Of a stretch of DNA of 64,000 nt, positions 24,708 through 36,600 are shown one piece after another. The stretch is from Panicum virgatum (lineage: Eukaryota > Streptophyta > Magnoliopsida > Poales > Poaceae): NCBI RefSeq assembly GCF_016808335.1, contig NC_053150.1, positions 30,236,238 to 30,300,237 on the forward strand, given 5' to 3'. A program made the position numbers and the translations under genes. The notes below the pieces were generated by a model. It saw nothing but the letters and a program-made list of their open reading frames with translations, was not told the origin of the DNA and searched no databases. Position 1 is the stretch's first letter, and every line of letters starts with the position of its first letter.

Positions 24708-24897
24708 CAACTACACTCACCGGTTAAACCGATGATACGTCAGTTAATCTGCCCAAGTTGTAACGGCTAGTTTTTAGAAAGGGTAGTTTACTTTCATCGG
24801 TTAAACCGACGCTGGCTATTGGAGGATCGTCGGATTAACCGGCGCTACGCAGTTTTCTAGCAGCTTTTCTCCAACGGCTCTATTCGTGTGAGCTGCC

Positions 24898-24905
24898 TAT
24901 ATATA
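24898..24905 (+). promoter_or_regulatory. TATA box of the SIRE solo LTR
   Basis: TATATATA followed by CCCCTCC lies about 55 bp downstream of the last dyad half-site, the usual place of a plant LTR promoter. It sits in the interrupted LTR 18111-25612. Confidence 0.65.
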
Positions 24906-26671
24906 CCCCTCCAATGGGTCATTTTGCACTCTCTTGACACCAGGCAATATTTCATACACTCATATATTGTTGAGAGCCACCTTGAGCTTCATCATTCACA
25001 CATTTGTTCATTCAATCATTCAAGAAGCAAGACTAAGGACTTGAGTAGAGAGAAGCTTGTGTGCATCCATTCTTGGTGATCGGTTCTTGCTCAAGTGAAG
25101 ACCCTAGCTTGCTACTCTTGGTGATTGGCAGCACCTAGGCGATCTTGGTGATTGAAGGTGTTTCTTCCGGAGCTTGCCAAGGATTGTGGGAGCCTGAAGA
25201 AGGTTGTACGTGGCTTGAGCTCCACTACGCCGGGATGGTGAATAGAGACTCTTAGTGAGCGCCCAAGTCTCGGTGACATGGGAGGTGACAAGACTCTTAG
25301 TGAGTGTCACAACGTGGATTAGGGGTGTGTGCCAACACATCGACACCACGGGAAAAAATCCGGTTGTCTCTTGTCCACTCTTTCATTTCAAGCACTTACT
25401 TTCTTGCAATTATTCTTGTGCTTGACCTTAGAGATCATAACTTAGCTCTACCTTGCTTAGTTTCATATCTTTGTTAGCTTGTGTAGTTTGCTTTGTTAGC
25501 CGGTTGGTGAATTGAGCCTTACTAGCATTGCATAGGTTAAGGTTGTTTTATTTGTCTTAGAATTTTGAAAAAAGCCCAATTCACCCCCCCTCTTGGTCCA
25601 TCGATCCTTACAGCAGTCCTTAGTGCAATCACTAGAATTGAGGGCGCCGAACCCATCCTAGCAACTGCACCCAAGGGGTGCCACTCTCGTGGTATAATCA
25701 ATACGATTACAGATGGATCCGCAAGCACACGGATATACCGTTGTAGCATTTCACCCAGATAGTAAGGGTATCATCATTTATTTATGTCCCAAAGGACGGC
25801 AACGGCAAATGTATTGTACTTAACATTAACCATGACATTGTGCCTCAAGCAATAGGCAATGTTCTAATAGGGGTAAGCCCAAGTAAAGAATAAGCAAGGG
25901 TAATGCGACACAGCACACATCCACACTCCAAGAGGAAGGAATAAAGGAGAGAAACTATAAAACAAAGAACTACTCTATCCTATGTCAAGTCAGCTGGAGC
26001 TTAGGCTAGGTTAGGTGTCCTAGTGCTTCTATCCAAAGCTGGGGTCATGTTAGATCATGGTTAGGACTGCAGGTGCTAGGAAAATGGAATAGCGGGGAGA
26101 AGGTCCCGCACCGGAGTACATCTAGTCCCGTTACCTCTTTACATGAACTCCTACACCGAACCCGAACGTCGGGAAGTACGCTAAACGCAACACCGCTGTT
26201 ACGATGGACGGACAGGGCTGTCACCACCTACCGTCTACCCCAGTCATACCATGGAGCACGGTCATATCTGAAGGATCCCGCATACCCGAGCACCACGCTC
26301 GTGTATGAAGTCACTACTCTAGTGCCCCCAGGTCTCCCACCCTTCGGATGGACGAGTAAAACACTAGAGCTAGCTCGAAAGCACAACGAACCTCTATCTG
26401 TACCCGGATCATCTGGCCTAACCAAGACCGTAGCATAACTTATGAACAATCTAAGCATGGATTGATAAACTATCAAGATAGTAAAGGAACCATGGAAAAA
26501 CTCTATATTATGAATAGAAGTCTGACAAGTTGGATACAAAGCCATACTAGGAGCCGAGGATTGCTCAACGACTCCGAGGATGACTTGCTCACTAAAGAGA
26601 ACTAGCCTAGCTCCACTACCTAGCTAAGAGAGCAAGAGAGAGGAGAGCCTTCTTGGAGAGAATGGAATGAA

Positions 26672-26694
26672 GTGTGTGTGTGTGTGTGTGTGTG
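26672..26694. repeat. (GT)n microsatellite in the Athila LTR leader
   Basis: This is an uninterrupted GT run about 17 bp downstream, in sense, of the Athila TATA box at 26720-26711. Confidence 0.85.
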
Positions 26695-27180
26695 AGGGGT
26701 GAGAGGGGGCCCTATTTATACTAGTGGAGGTCGGTTCCCGCCAAATGCACATATGGAAGGTAATCAGGAGACTTGGGGCCGACTCCTCCTCCAATTGCAT
26801 GACGGGAGGCCAGCCAGGTTCGGCCGACCCAGGGGGTCGGCCAGCCCCACCTGGCCACCTCTCGTCCTTATCCTTCTTTGGCAGGCTGACATGTGGGCCC
26901 TGATATCTTTTCTTGTATGCATTATGCGTGGCACGCCCGTTTGCTCTGCCAGATGGGCCCTCCTTGTAAGTGGGTGATGCCGGACGCGATATTCTGCGTA
27001 GTTGTATGGCGTCTGCTGCGTGTTTTCTTCTTATTCCGCTCCTGCTCATCTGAAATGTACCAAACTCGAAAACAACTGTGGAGCAAGGTTAGTGATACAA
27101 ATATGCGAGTAAGGCATGCAGTTTTCCTTTATTATTGAGTATATTTGACGGGTGAAAATGGCACTTAAGCACCGTCAACA

Positions 27181-27363
27181 GTGTTACCGCAGGAATCCTC
27201 TCCATCCTCACCACATATCCTAGTGTGTCCTTGGACTGACTAAGTTAGGATTTAGTGCACACACATTCCCTATGAAAATGATACCCTTGAATACTCACGG
27301 GTGAAAAGCTATGACGGTATCCGTGCGCTTGCGGATTTATTCGCATCGTTAAAATACCTAGCA
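27181..27363 (+). repeat. 5' LTR remnant of the LARD-like element
   Basis: These 183 bp match the end of the 3' LTR (about 32900-33082): the segments CTTGGACTGACTAAGTTAGG and GGTATCCGTGCGCTTG are shared. It ends ACCTAGCA, just before the primer site. The upstream part is cut off by the Athila insertion. Confidence 0.88.
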
Positions 27364-28807
27364 GGCTTTTTGTTGCTGTTGCCGGGGACCGATTGCAGTT
27401 CTAACTTCGAACCTAGTTGATCCTCGTATCTTTATCTTTCGAAAAAACAATCTTATCCTTTTCTTTTCCTTACCTCTGCCTTGACCCTCGCTACCCACTT
27501 CATCTTTGTACCCTTTTTTTGCTCTACCTTCACCCCCGCTACCAATGGAAGGTTATCCTCGTACACACCTTCAGACCCTTTTGGGGTGATTCTTTAGAGC
27601 CATCCTCTCTGGACCTAGTTCCTCATCCGGCTACGAGATTCATCCCTAAAAGGTTATCCTCGTACACACCTTCCAAGGTGTTTTCACTGAGGAATATGCC
27701 TCGACCTTGACCACTGTGTTATAAGTCCATAGGACTCATTTTTTTCTGGTCAAGGGATCATAGGCCATACCAATCGAATCGAGTGAAATAAATTCACATT
27801 CAAATCCTCAATTACCAATTGATGCCAATCAAATCAAGTGATTCAAAACTCACATCTTGTTCCTTGATTTTGATTGATGCCCAATAGAAGTTATGCTCAC
27901 CATTCATTTCAAATGAACTTCTATTGGAAGCTTTGGATGGATTGCTTTGCCATCATATTTTGATGAAATGCAAAGCCTTCTACCTAAGGAGGGGATGAGT
28001 TGAAAGAAACTCATTTTCCCTCATGACCTAAACTTAGAATAGTTCATTTGGTCCACAGAGTTACACATCGTCTTTCACTATGGGGCCATGAACAATTCTT
28101 GAGTTACTCTATCCAGAGATCAAGCCACTCACTCCATGAACATGAAGTTCCATCCTGTTTCTTCACAAAACTCATGCTCATCCTTGATATCTCCGAGATC
28201 TTTCATCGGTTGTGCCAAGTCGCTCTGAGTCTTACGATCATCTTAGGGTTTCCCATCATAGATGCTCTTTAAGATGGTTGTTTTTGGTTTTGCTTATCTT
28301 AATATCTACACACAGGCTTGTAGTCGTATTTGTGCACTAACCTTGCAGCTTGAACAATGATAAATCAATAAATGGTGGTGACGCAGGGAACTACATCACC
28401 ATTGATAGCTGCAAGATGAATCCCCCTGGTCAAGCTTGCGACCATAAACAAAGCACTGCAGGGAGATAGCCCGAATTATCTTAAAAAAATTCTTTTCTCC
28501 TAAACAATAAAAGCAAGGACATGTTTTTAAGCATAGTATGCACCTTCGGGTATTCTTGGTTCTAACCTTTCTAGTTTAAGATTAAGAAGAGCTGGGGACA
28601 TACGATGCCCAAGAACATGGGGGCAACATCATTTGTACACTTTGATGCTCTTTGGTGGTGGAACAGACTCAAAAGGAGACCCCAACATTGCACACTTGGC
28701 TTTTACACAAAAGTCCAAGTGTGGGGAAAATCTCTAAGCATCTTGCAACAAGTACCAGTCACGCCAAATAGATTCCTGGTTTTAAAAAGAAGGTGTCAGC
28801 CCTAGCT

Positions 28808-28927
28808 TGCTTGAAAAGAAAAAGAGAAAAAAGGGAGAAAGATATATAAAAAAAGAGAGAAAGAAAAGAGAGGGAGAGAGAGAGACATAAAAAAGGGAGA
28901 GAAAGGAAGAAGGAAAGAGTAAGAGGG
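28808..28927 (+). repeat. Polypurine tract of about 120 bp
   Basis: This is an almost uninterrupted A/G run, broken by two short pyrimidine-containing spots (ATATAT and CAT), inside the LARD-like interior. A second, shorter tract lies at 31239-31276. Confidence 0.85.
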
Positions 28928-31847
28928 AGCCAGTAACCTCCACATAAAACTCCATCCGATCCTGGCTCCACATGCTGAAGCAGCTCATGCACGCAAACAA
29001 TTAAAATGCTGCTCCTATTCCTTTCCAAGCCTTTGCTGCTCTACTCCGATTGGCACTTGCTCACATGCACAAAGGGAGACGTACCTTGCGTCTCTAATCA
29101 TAGAACAATATGCTAATGGAACAATCCTCCAAGGAACATGGTTCCCACACACGAGGCAGGTGTATCACACGCCATCATTGCAGCAATTCCAAGAAATCAA
29201 TCCTTTAAGCTGGCGGTAAGTATACACAGGTAAGGAAAGGTAAGGTTCACCAATCTCTTTTATGTTTATCTCCAAATGAGCAGAGCTTGCAAAATCATGC
29301 TTCCTTTGTCTGCGTTTGTTTGCTCTAGTTTGGGAGTATTTTCGAGATACTTCCATAGGCTTTTTAAATTAAGCATGGTGCTTAGATTAAATAGAATTCT
29401 TTAATCAAAATGAGACATGGTGTCAAACTTTTGGTTAATGAACATTGCAGTAATACTACCATAAATTTTGGATGCATATCATTTTGGACAAATCCCTGCA
29501 AGAAACTTTTCAAATTTGTTTGGTAAAGTCCTCAAGTTCATACTGGAGATAAGGCAACGCTCAGAAGCGCTTCAAATAATAAAATTTGTACAACATACAA
29601 AGGAGACATAAGTCGCATTTTAAAAGTGCACTTTGTGCACTCTACCAAATGCCCCTATGTTTTGTTCATGCAGTTTAATCTCGGCCTTGTTTGAGTTTTG
29701 CTAAAATGATAAAAATTTGGTGAACAATGAATATAAGAAAAAGAAACTCTTTGTAAAAAAAGAGAAGACTCTCTCTCGAACAAAAAGATGAAATAAAATG
29801 ATGGCAAGAATTTTGGGATCCATGCTCTTTACATCTTCGAACTTTTTTTTCCTTGAAGCATGGATGTGAACAACAAATCTAAAAAATCATTTCAAAATTC
29901 TTTAAACATTCCTAGAGTATTTGTTGTCCACTAACCTTTTGCAGGAACAGAAATAAGGAGTACCGTACAATAACTCCATCATCCACATAATGCTTCTTAA
30001 GGAAGACAGATGCATGAGGAACCAAGATGAACAAATGCAAAGCTTTGCTTCATGTATATGAAGCTTAACTCTTGCATTTTTGTTCCATGTTAGGTGAGTT
30101 CTTAAGGTAAGTATCCAACATGCCTCATGCATCCTCGCTCATATCTCCATCCTGCTAAGTTACCCATCATATCCACTTTGCCATCCAAAGAATATAATAA
30201 ATAAATAAATAATAATAAAATAATAAAATAAAATCTAGTGCTTCAAGCACTTCTTGCTCTTTAATTCAATAAATTTTAGACTCCTTGGTGTTAAAACCGG
30301 TAGAGTCCCTTCTTGTTTTCACTTTTGTTTTTCTTTTGAATAAAGGCATGTACAAGAATAAGTGTGGGGGAGATCTCTCAGAATCACCAAATGCAAACTT
30401 ATTCAAGATCTCTCCCCCATACATGTTGCACAACATTGACGATCTAGCACACTGAAGACTAGGACAGATGGAACTAAGACATGGATGGCCAAACCTCTGG
30501 TTCGACCAAACCACCTCTGACTTCCCTCAGTTCCCTCTTCTTTCTCTACAAATGATGGTTTGTGAAACACTACCCTCAAACTCCTTGATTCTTGAGTTTA
30601 AACATTTTGCATTTTGATCATTAAAATTAAACTCGTTGAACCATGCTTCGTCCTTCACACTAATTTACACTGCAAACTCATATACCTCCTCATTAAAAAA
30701 ATGTTGCTAAAAGGCCTATTGCACTCCATGCGCTTCATGATAAACTTGTATACACTTTATTCCTTATCTTTCACCTTGAACTTGTGAACAAAATTATATA
30801 GGAAACCCATGCTATCTAATGATTGAGTTTTTTTATATGGTTGGATAAATGGAACCTACTTCTTCCTTGCAAAGTACATGGGATTTCCTTTATAAAATTA
30901 TCGAAAAAAACTCAATAGCATGGCTCCTCAATTGTTATGAAATTCCTATCCAAGGCCATATGTTGACCTTATTGAAAACTCTCCACATATGTAGGCTGTT
31001 TTCTCATTGAGCTTTGTCAAATTGTTGTGACCCTTTGTGAGATACATTTCATATTTCTATGATCAAGATCACATACACATCTCCACCAGATGCTATGCTT
31101 CCACACTGGAAGATAGCTCTTTATCCATCCACCCACATAATAGAACTCCATGCCATGACATGACCACTCTCCCCAAAGTTACCATCATACAGGATATGGG
31201 CTTCACAAAAAGAAATAAAAAGACATGGTAAATAAGGCATGTGAAAAAAAAGAAAAAGAAAGAGAAAGAGAAAAAGAATTGGGCCCATGAAGGTCCAAGA
31301 AAAAAAGAAGAAGAACAAAAGATAGCCCATGTCCAAAGAAAATGGAGAGAGGTGGTTCATGAAAAGGAGTCCATACACCATCCACAAAAACAATACATCC
31401 CCACACATGCACATCTTGATCAAGGTTATGACTTGCTTCTCCTTTGAATCCGGACTTTGACTTAGAAAAATATGAGAAGCAAGTATGACTTCAACTTTAT
31501 CCCTACCCTGAGCCCCACATAAGCCTGATTAGAGGTAGGCGAAAAAGAAGGCATCAGTTTGCCTTGGTGAGGAATCCAAAACACAAAAAGAGAGACCCGA
31601 GAGGACAATTTGAGGAGCTACGATATGCTCGATTTTGAAACTTAATAAAACCCAAGTTTCAATGCAAGGAGGGCAAAGGAACCTAAAGTTTAAACTGTTC
31701 CAATTTTCAATCACCATGATAAGTGTGGTAGACACTTGAAAACTTCATAGGTCTACGAAAAGCTTGGAATAACTTGTATGCAGGTTACATTCAAGGAGAG
31801 GCATCCACCTTAGTCCTTTCTCCTTCACTCGAGGACGAGCAAAGGCT

Positions 31848-31861
31848 AAGTGTGGGGGTGT
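31848..31861 (+). promoter_or_regulatory. Polypurine tract of the LARD-like element
   Basis: AAGTGTGGGGGTGT lies directly before the 3' LTR start TGTTGACGG at 31862. The preceding GAGGACGAGCAAAGGCT is also typical of Athila-type 3' ends. Confidence 0.75.
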
Positions 31862-33082
31862 TGTTGACGGCTGTTAAGTGCAAACTATATGTCGTCAACT
31901 CCTGCATAAAAACATGAAGAATGAAGATCAACAGTAGTGATAGGAGTTATTACTAACGAATTTGATGAGTGTTGGTGAAATGTTGATTGCAGGGACACAA
32001 GTTGGGAATAACGTGAAAACACGCAGAAGACACAATAGAAATACACAGAAGATCGCATCCTACGTCACACTTACAAAATGGGCACATTTGATAGGTCAAA
32101 GTAACGTACGAAGCCCTGGCACACACATATCTATGACAAGGACCCACCTATCAGTGACCCAGTCAAAGGCGGTGGCGAAAGGCGGCAAAAGGTTGTTGGC
32201 CGAACCAGTGGATCGGCCGAACCCACCCTGAAGCCTGTCCAGGTGCGTCTTGGCGGGAAGCGCGATCTTATCCTCAAAACGTCGGTTACAAATATTCCCA
32301 TGTGGGGAGATGGCGGGAATCGACCTCAAGAGCTATAAATAGGGCCTCCTCACCCCCTCTCCGAGACACTACCAAGATGTAGACTTGTGCTCCATTCAAA
32401 GGTGAAGCGCTGCTTAGGTAGTGCTTAGATTCGGAGGAGGGTGAGGAGTAGCTCAGAGAAGCGCCGCGCATGTCGGCGGTCTTCTCCGGTCTTGTACCTC
32501 TTTGGATGCTGGCTTCCTCATGTATGAGTAAGTTAGTACTTATGATTCTTGTCTTGCATAGTTCTTTCATATGGGTGAGATCAGTTCTCTTACTCGCGGG
32601 TTCGTCGTTCCATATTTATACAGAGTGCTGTAGTTTGCTACGGGTTAACAGACGTAGTTAGACTGCAGTAGTAACCAGTAGCGCAAACGTGGTGTCCGGG
32701 CTAAGGGTTACCTTCATTTGCCTTATATCCCACGGTCTGTGAGGTTGGCCGCCGGTGGTAACAGCTCTTTCGGTCCTTTCATAATCCTCCACGTTCGGAT
32801 ATAGCGTAGAGCTGTTGACCGAAGTCTCCTGACCATTTTAGGGGTAAGCCGGTGCCCGAAGCGAGTATTCTACCCGAGAGATCGACCTTTAACTCGTCTT
32901 TAGTGCTACTCAGGAATCTCTCCATCCTCGCCACATATTCTGGTGTGTCCTTGGACTGACTAAGTTAGGAGTTAGTGCACACACGTTCCCTTTGGAAATG
33001 ATAACCTTGAATACTCACGGGTGAAAGCAACAACGGTATCCGTGCGCTTGTGGATTTATTTGCATTGTTAAAATACCCAACA
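31862..33082 (+). repeat. 3' LTR of the LARD-like element
   Basis: The LTR is 1221 bp, from TGTTGACGG to ACCCAACA. A TATA box, TATAAATA, lies at 32334-32341, followed by GGGCCTCCTCACCCC, much like the Athila LTR promoter. Its last 180 bp match 27181-27363. Confidence 0.88.
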
Positions 33083-33389
33083 TTGGGTCAGTCCAGTTAC
33101 ATGTCCACGCATGTGCTCAGATTATTAGTTTGACATATCCATGTCCATGACTTGTGAAACATAGTCATCAACCAATACATGTGCTAGTCTCATTCATGTG
33201 TGTTCTTTCATGAACTCCAAACAGGGACGACTTTAGAATAGCCATACAAGTATCAGTTTCACAAACAATTCACATAATTGTCAATCAATACAAGTAGCCT
33301 TTCTTGGATACTCAAGGAACACTTTATAAATCATGGATACAATGAAATATAATCATCTCTATGATTGCCTCTAGGGCATATTTCCAACA
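33083..33389 (-). repeat. Angela 3' LTR, first 307 bp
   Basis: The sense start TGTTGGAAATATGCCC is at 33389, and the LTR continues to 33083, where the LARD-like element is inserted. No promoter is visible in this part. Confidence 0.8.
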
Positions 33390-33409
33390 ATCTCCCACTT
33401 GCATTAGAG

Positions 33410-33665
33410 TCAATCTAGAATGTATCTAATACCCATAGCTCTTGTGTGCGCCTCATGCTTAGGGTGTATAAGAGGTTTTGTCAAAGGATCTGAAATATTC
33501 AAATTTGTGTGTATTTTGCAACTTATACTCATAGCTCTTGTGTGCGCCTCATGCTTAGGCTGTAGAAGAGGTTTTGTCAAAGGATCTGAAATATTCAAAT
33601 CCGTGTGTATTTTGCATATCTTGATCTCACTCCGTTCCACGAACTCTCGAATAAGATGAAACCAC
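33410..33665 (-). pseudogene. pol: Angela pol, C-terminal RNase H tail
   Basis: The frame shows FHLIREFVERSEIKICKIHT and then the typical tail, DPLTKPLLQPKHEAHTRAM, of Angela pol, ending in GIRYILD and a stop at 33410-33412. The tail motif occurs twice in frame because of a 96-bp tandem duplication (33430-33525 and 33526-33621). The upstream part of pol is displaced by the Tekay-B insertion and is not in the window. Confidence 0.85.
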
Positions 33666-36600
33666 TGTGGCAGAACCACCTGAATTATCCCGGCTCAAGT
33701 GCGCAGGCCATCACCATAAAGGCAACACCAGCTCATACGCACTTCAAACGGAACAACTCTTGGTCTGTCGGGTAACGTCCCGATACAACCACCGGTTCTC
33801 GGATCGAACAAGGATACCCCACACAAAGGCGAGTCCAGAGATATTACAACCACAATTTTACAACACAGGCATAATATTGATTACAAACCAGTTCAAACCA
33901 TTATTACAAAAACCAACTTAAGTAAAACAGTTATACAAGCCATAACTTAAGTTCAGAGTTTAGACAGCGGAAGATAAAACACGACGGCTACAACACGTCG
34001 CAAAAGGATACCAGGCTAGCCCAAGCATGGTATCACTCATCATAGTCATTGTCGGCCGAAGACGTGTCCCACTCTACGGACCAGCCAGGAGGCAACGAGC
34101 AAGGATAGGTCAAGCTAGCGATTTGCTCCTCAAAACTCATACCTGAAAAAGGGTTTCAACAGCAAGGCTGAGTATTCTAATACTCAGCAAGACTTAACCG
34201 TCAACGGGTATAAGTAGCCCACTTTAGCTAGACTATGCAAGGCTCTGTGAGGCTCTGGTTTTCCTTTTGCTGAAAAGCAATAAAGAGTAGGTCCTTACTT
34301 TCAAATTTTAGCTTTTAAAATTCTAGTTGATTAACCATTCTATGTAAGCAACTACTATCCAATCATGGTAGAAAACTAAGCAAACATCAAGATTGATAAA
34401 TAATATTGTTGCTCTTATTACTCTGTGTGGCAAAGGGATCAAGCAGTCCCAAACTGTGAGAAGCAGACGATTCGAATCGAATTTCTTAACCTGGCCAGGC
34501 AAACCTAACACACACGTCTGGAACACCGTCGGGTCGTTCCCAAACAACCGTTGACCTTTCTTTCCGGCTTGTGGATTGGGTCACTCTCCCCGACTACAGG
34601 GCTCCAAGGCCGAACCTTGTCCCTCGAAGTTGTAGTGTTGCACAACATAAAAATAAAACCTATCCCTCGAAGTCGGCTACTAGGCTTGCCGCGTACCATA
34701 TTTACGGCATGTGGCTAGTACTTTCAAAAACTTAACCACCGCTACCACACACCGCGACCTTAGCAAGTTCATCAACATAGACGGGGTCTCACATAAGGTC
34801 ATGATATCGAACACAACCCCGTCTGTTGTCCTTATATTGATAATAGAAAGGTAAACAATCGATTCCTATAAAACTCGCGAGTGACAGGCAATCACTCGAC
34901 TTTTACCGGTCCTATAAGCTTAGCAAGTAATCGAACTCAAGTCTAGTGTTCAGTACATAGGTTCCTAGGATCATGCATCTAGGGTTTCAATTCAAATCCT
35001 AAGAACTGTAAATGCATAAGCAAGTAACAACAGTAAATGATAATAATTTGAAATATAGGTTATGTCCGAGGCTTGCCTTCTCGATAGTCGCTAACTATTT
35101 CAGCTCTAGGCTCTTCCGAACTTTGGTCTGGGGCTTCAGTTAGTACGGCAGTGTTCACTTGAGCTTCGAGATCACCTCCTTCGGAATCCGGGATCAGCTC
35201 GTACGTCCCATCCGACAAAGCAGTCGTATCTATATGTAATGCAAGAACATAATTATAAACACACTCACGATGTGGTGAAGCTAAGCAAACAAAATTAAAA
35301 CACACACGGGCAATCGTTTATAGAGTAGTTAAATAACAATTCTAACTACACAAGGCATCATGATCAACAGCACAAATGAAGTTTACTAACTTCATAAACA
35401 AGTGGGGGTGATTTTCTATAACAAGTAAGTCATGGTTTTCTAATAAATAAACAACTCAAAGCACAAATAGAAATAAATTTAGAAAACATTACCCTAAACA
35501 GAACATGAACAGGTTAAGCTACCCTGTAAAAATCATGCCAAAGCATGTAGCCATTTATTCACAACAAACCATTCATTCTGACAACACCTAGAACAAGCTT
35601 GAATTATACAGGTCAAACTGGAGCAAAGAATTAATTCTGAGAAAATAAACAAAACAGACATCATATTAGGAAGATTCATTTTTAGCTCATGTTATATTCA
35701 TGAACTGATTCTAAAACTTCATGTACAAGCTAAGATGCTCCATATGAACACTCAGGAAATTTTTCATGATTTATAATGAAAATAAACTATTTATCATAAA
35801 TAAAGTCTACTAAACAAGGATTAAATCAAATAAATAGTTACACAAGAGAAATGATCACGCAATTTTTATAGAAATACTAGTGTTACAAGAAAAAACTACC
35901 ATAAAAATTTCACTGCAAGACATGGCTTCAAGCAATAGCTAAGAAAAAGATAAAATCAACTAGTATTTATGCACTTAGCAACACAAATAAAATTGTACAG
36001 CAAAAAATTTCAACAAAAGCCTAACATATTATGATTCTACTGCATAGAGCTTCTCTCAAGGATTCCAAAACATCCAAGTTTACATTTTTCTGAATTTCCT
36101 ACGATTTTCTACTGAATTTCAAAGTTCTTAGCTAGAAATTACAAAGAAGTCCTTAGAGCACTATTCACATGAGTCACAGTCTATTCAAAGAACACCCTGG
36201 AGTTTTTGGAATTTTAAACCCGAGGTCCCTGGGCCAGGTCAGAGACGGGAAGCGATGTTGACCGGCCGATTCCGGTGTCTGGGCTCACCGGCGGCGAGGG
36301 TTGGGGTGGGGAAAACAGAGTAGAGGTCGCCGCGATGCTTTGGAGGCTCTTGGGTCGCGAAATGATGGCCGGAGGGGTTCGGCCCATGGCGAGCGGCGGC
36401 CAGTGGAGCTCGGAGCACGGCGGCGGGGTGGCTCCGGTGGGGTTCGGGCGAGGGAAAAGGGCTGGGGAGCTGCGCGAGGTCGAGGCGCGGCTAAAGGAGT
36501 GGTCAGCGTGGGCGGGGAAGCTGCGGAGAGGCGGGTTGACGGCGGCGTGGAGCTCGCCGGGGTTCTGTGGGTGACGGTGGCGGCGTTCTGTGGCGTGGGA

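Larger units (their letters stand above)
18558..24845. repeat. Dyad repeat array (CCGGTTAAACCG type) in the SIRE solo LTR
   Basis: Repeated dyads of the form TCGGTTAAACCGA (arms around one central base) occur at 18558, 18633, 20148, 20235, 24720 and 24797. Most are paired with a partner half-site 30-33 bp downstream: 18558/18591, 18633/18663, 20148/20180, 20235/20267 and 24797/24830. The two nested solo LTRs interrupt the array. Without them it ends about 55 bp before the TATA box. The units look like degenerate tandem copies of roughly 80 bp. Confidence 0.75.
18111..25612 (+). repeat. Solo LTR of a SIRE/Maximus-type copia element, with two nested insertions
   Basis: The solo LTR starts TGTAAGCATCTAGGCCC, ends CGATCCTTACA and has a perfect TSD, GCAGT (18106-18110 and 25613-25617). 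The ends mirror those of the SIRE LTR at 53558-55231: AAGCATCTAGGCCC at the start, and the CACCCCCCCTCTTGGT-like segment before the end. Removing the insertions 18713-20140 and 20317-24707 leaves about 1.67 kb, close to the 1674 bp of the other SIRE LTR. No internal region is attached. The TATA box lies at 24898-24905. Confidence 0.88.
14409..27180 (-). mobile_element. Athila-like retrotransposon, right-hand (5') portion
   Basis: In sense (minus) order the element has: an LTR (27180 down to about 18037), a tRNA-Asp primer site (18011-18028), gag-protease (17877-15506), a non-coding stretch with a promoter-like segment, and an aORF (14772 on, continuing at 970-1 beyond the Tat insertion). RT, RNase H and integrase are absent, although the segment after the gag-pro stop looks like normal post-pol Athila sequence. 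This suggests a non-autonomous gag-pro-aORF family, or a clean deletion. The other LTR lies left of the window. The LTR start GTCAACA (plus strand, 27174-27180) abuts the LARD-like element's 5' LTR, with a predicted TSD GTGTT at 27181-27185. Confidence 0.85.
18037..27180 (-). repeat. 5' LTR of the Athila element, split by a solo LTR
   Basis: The sense start TGTTGACGG is at 27180. The sense end is TGTCAACA at 18037, or TGCCAACA at 18101 if the innermost 64 bp are a duplicated junction. Removing 18111-25612 and one TSD copy leaves about 1.63 kb. The sense TATA box TATAAATAGG lies at 26720-26711, followed by a leader with a GT/CA microsatellite at 26672-26694. The rest (25613-27180) shows no open frame. 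Confidence 0.82.
27364..31861 (+). other. Non-coding interior of the LARD-like element
   Basis: A primer site resembling the tRNA-Asp type (TGTTGCTGTTGCCGGGGA, 27371-27388, three mismatches to the canonical form) opens the region. I find no gag, protease, RT or integrase motif in any frame. It holds a partial duplication (AAGGTTATCCTCGTACACAC at about 27550 and 27652), purine-rich tracts, an AATA-rich microsatellite (about 30190-30235) and three copies of AAGTGTGGGG at 28717, 30360 and 31848. The last copy is the polypurine tract itself. All longer open frames lack resemblance to known families. Confidence 0.7.
27181..33082 (+). mobile_element. Non-coding LARD-like gypsy-type element
   Basis: It consists of a 5' LTR remnant (27181-27363), a degenerate tRNA-Asp-type primer site, about 4.5 kb without coding sequence, a polypurine tract (31848-31861) and a complete 3' LTR (31862-33082). 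The LTR start TGTTGACGGCTGTTAAGTGC resembles that of the Athila LTR, so it probably depends on Athila/Tat proteins in trans. The left part of its 5' LTR lies beyond the Athila insertion and outside the window. The right flank is Angela LTR, with a predicted TSD TTGGG at 33083-33087. Confidence 0.8.
33083..33665 (-). mobile_element. Angela-type Ty1/copia remnant
   Basis: In sense (minus) order it holds the end of pol, a polypurine tract (GCAAGTGGGAGAT, 33402-33390) and the start of the 3' LTR, TGTTGGAAATATGCCCTAGAGG, at 33389. That LTR start is characteristic of grass Angela elements. The LARD-like element cuts the LTR at 33083 and Tekay-B cuts pol at 33665. This is the oldest visible layer in this part of the window. 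Confidence 0.85.

Noticed and set aside
31121..31423. A hydrophobic 100-residue minus-strand frame in the LARD-like interior
   Set aside because: It reads the complement of a purine-rich microsatellite (Phe/Leu/Ser repeats) and has no coding signature.
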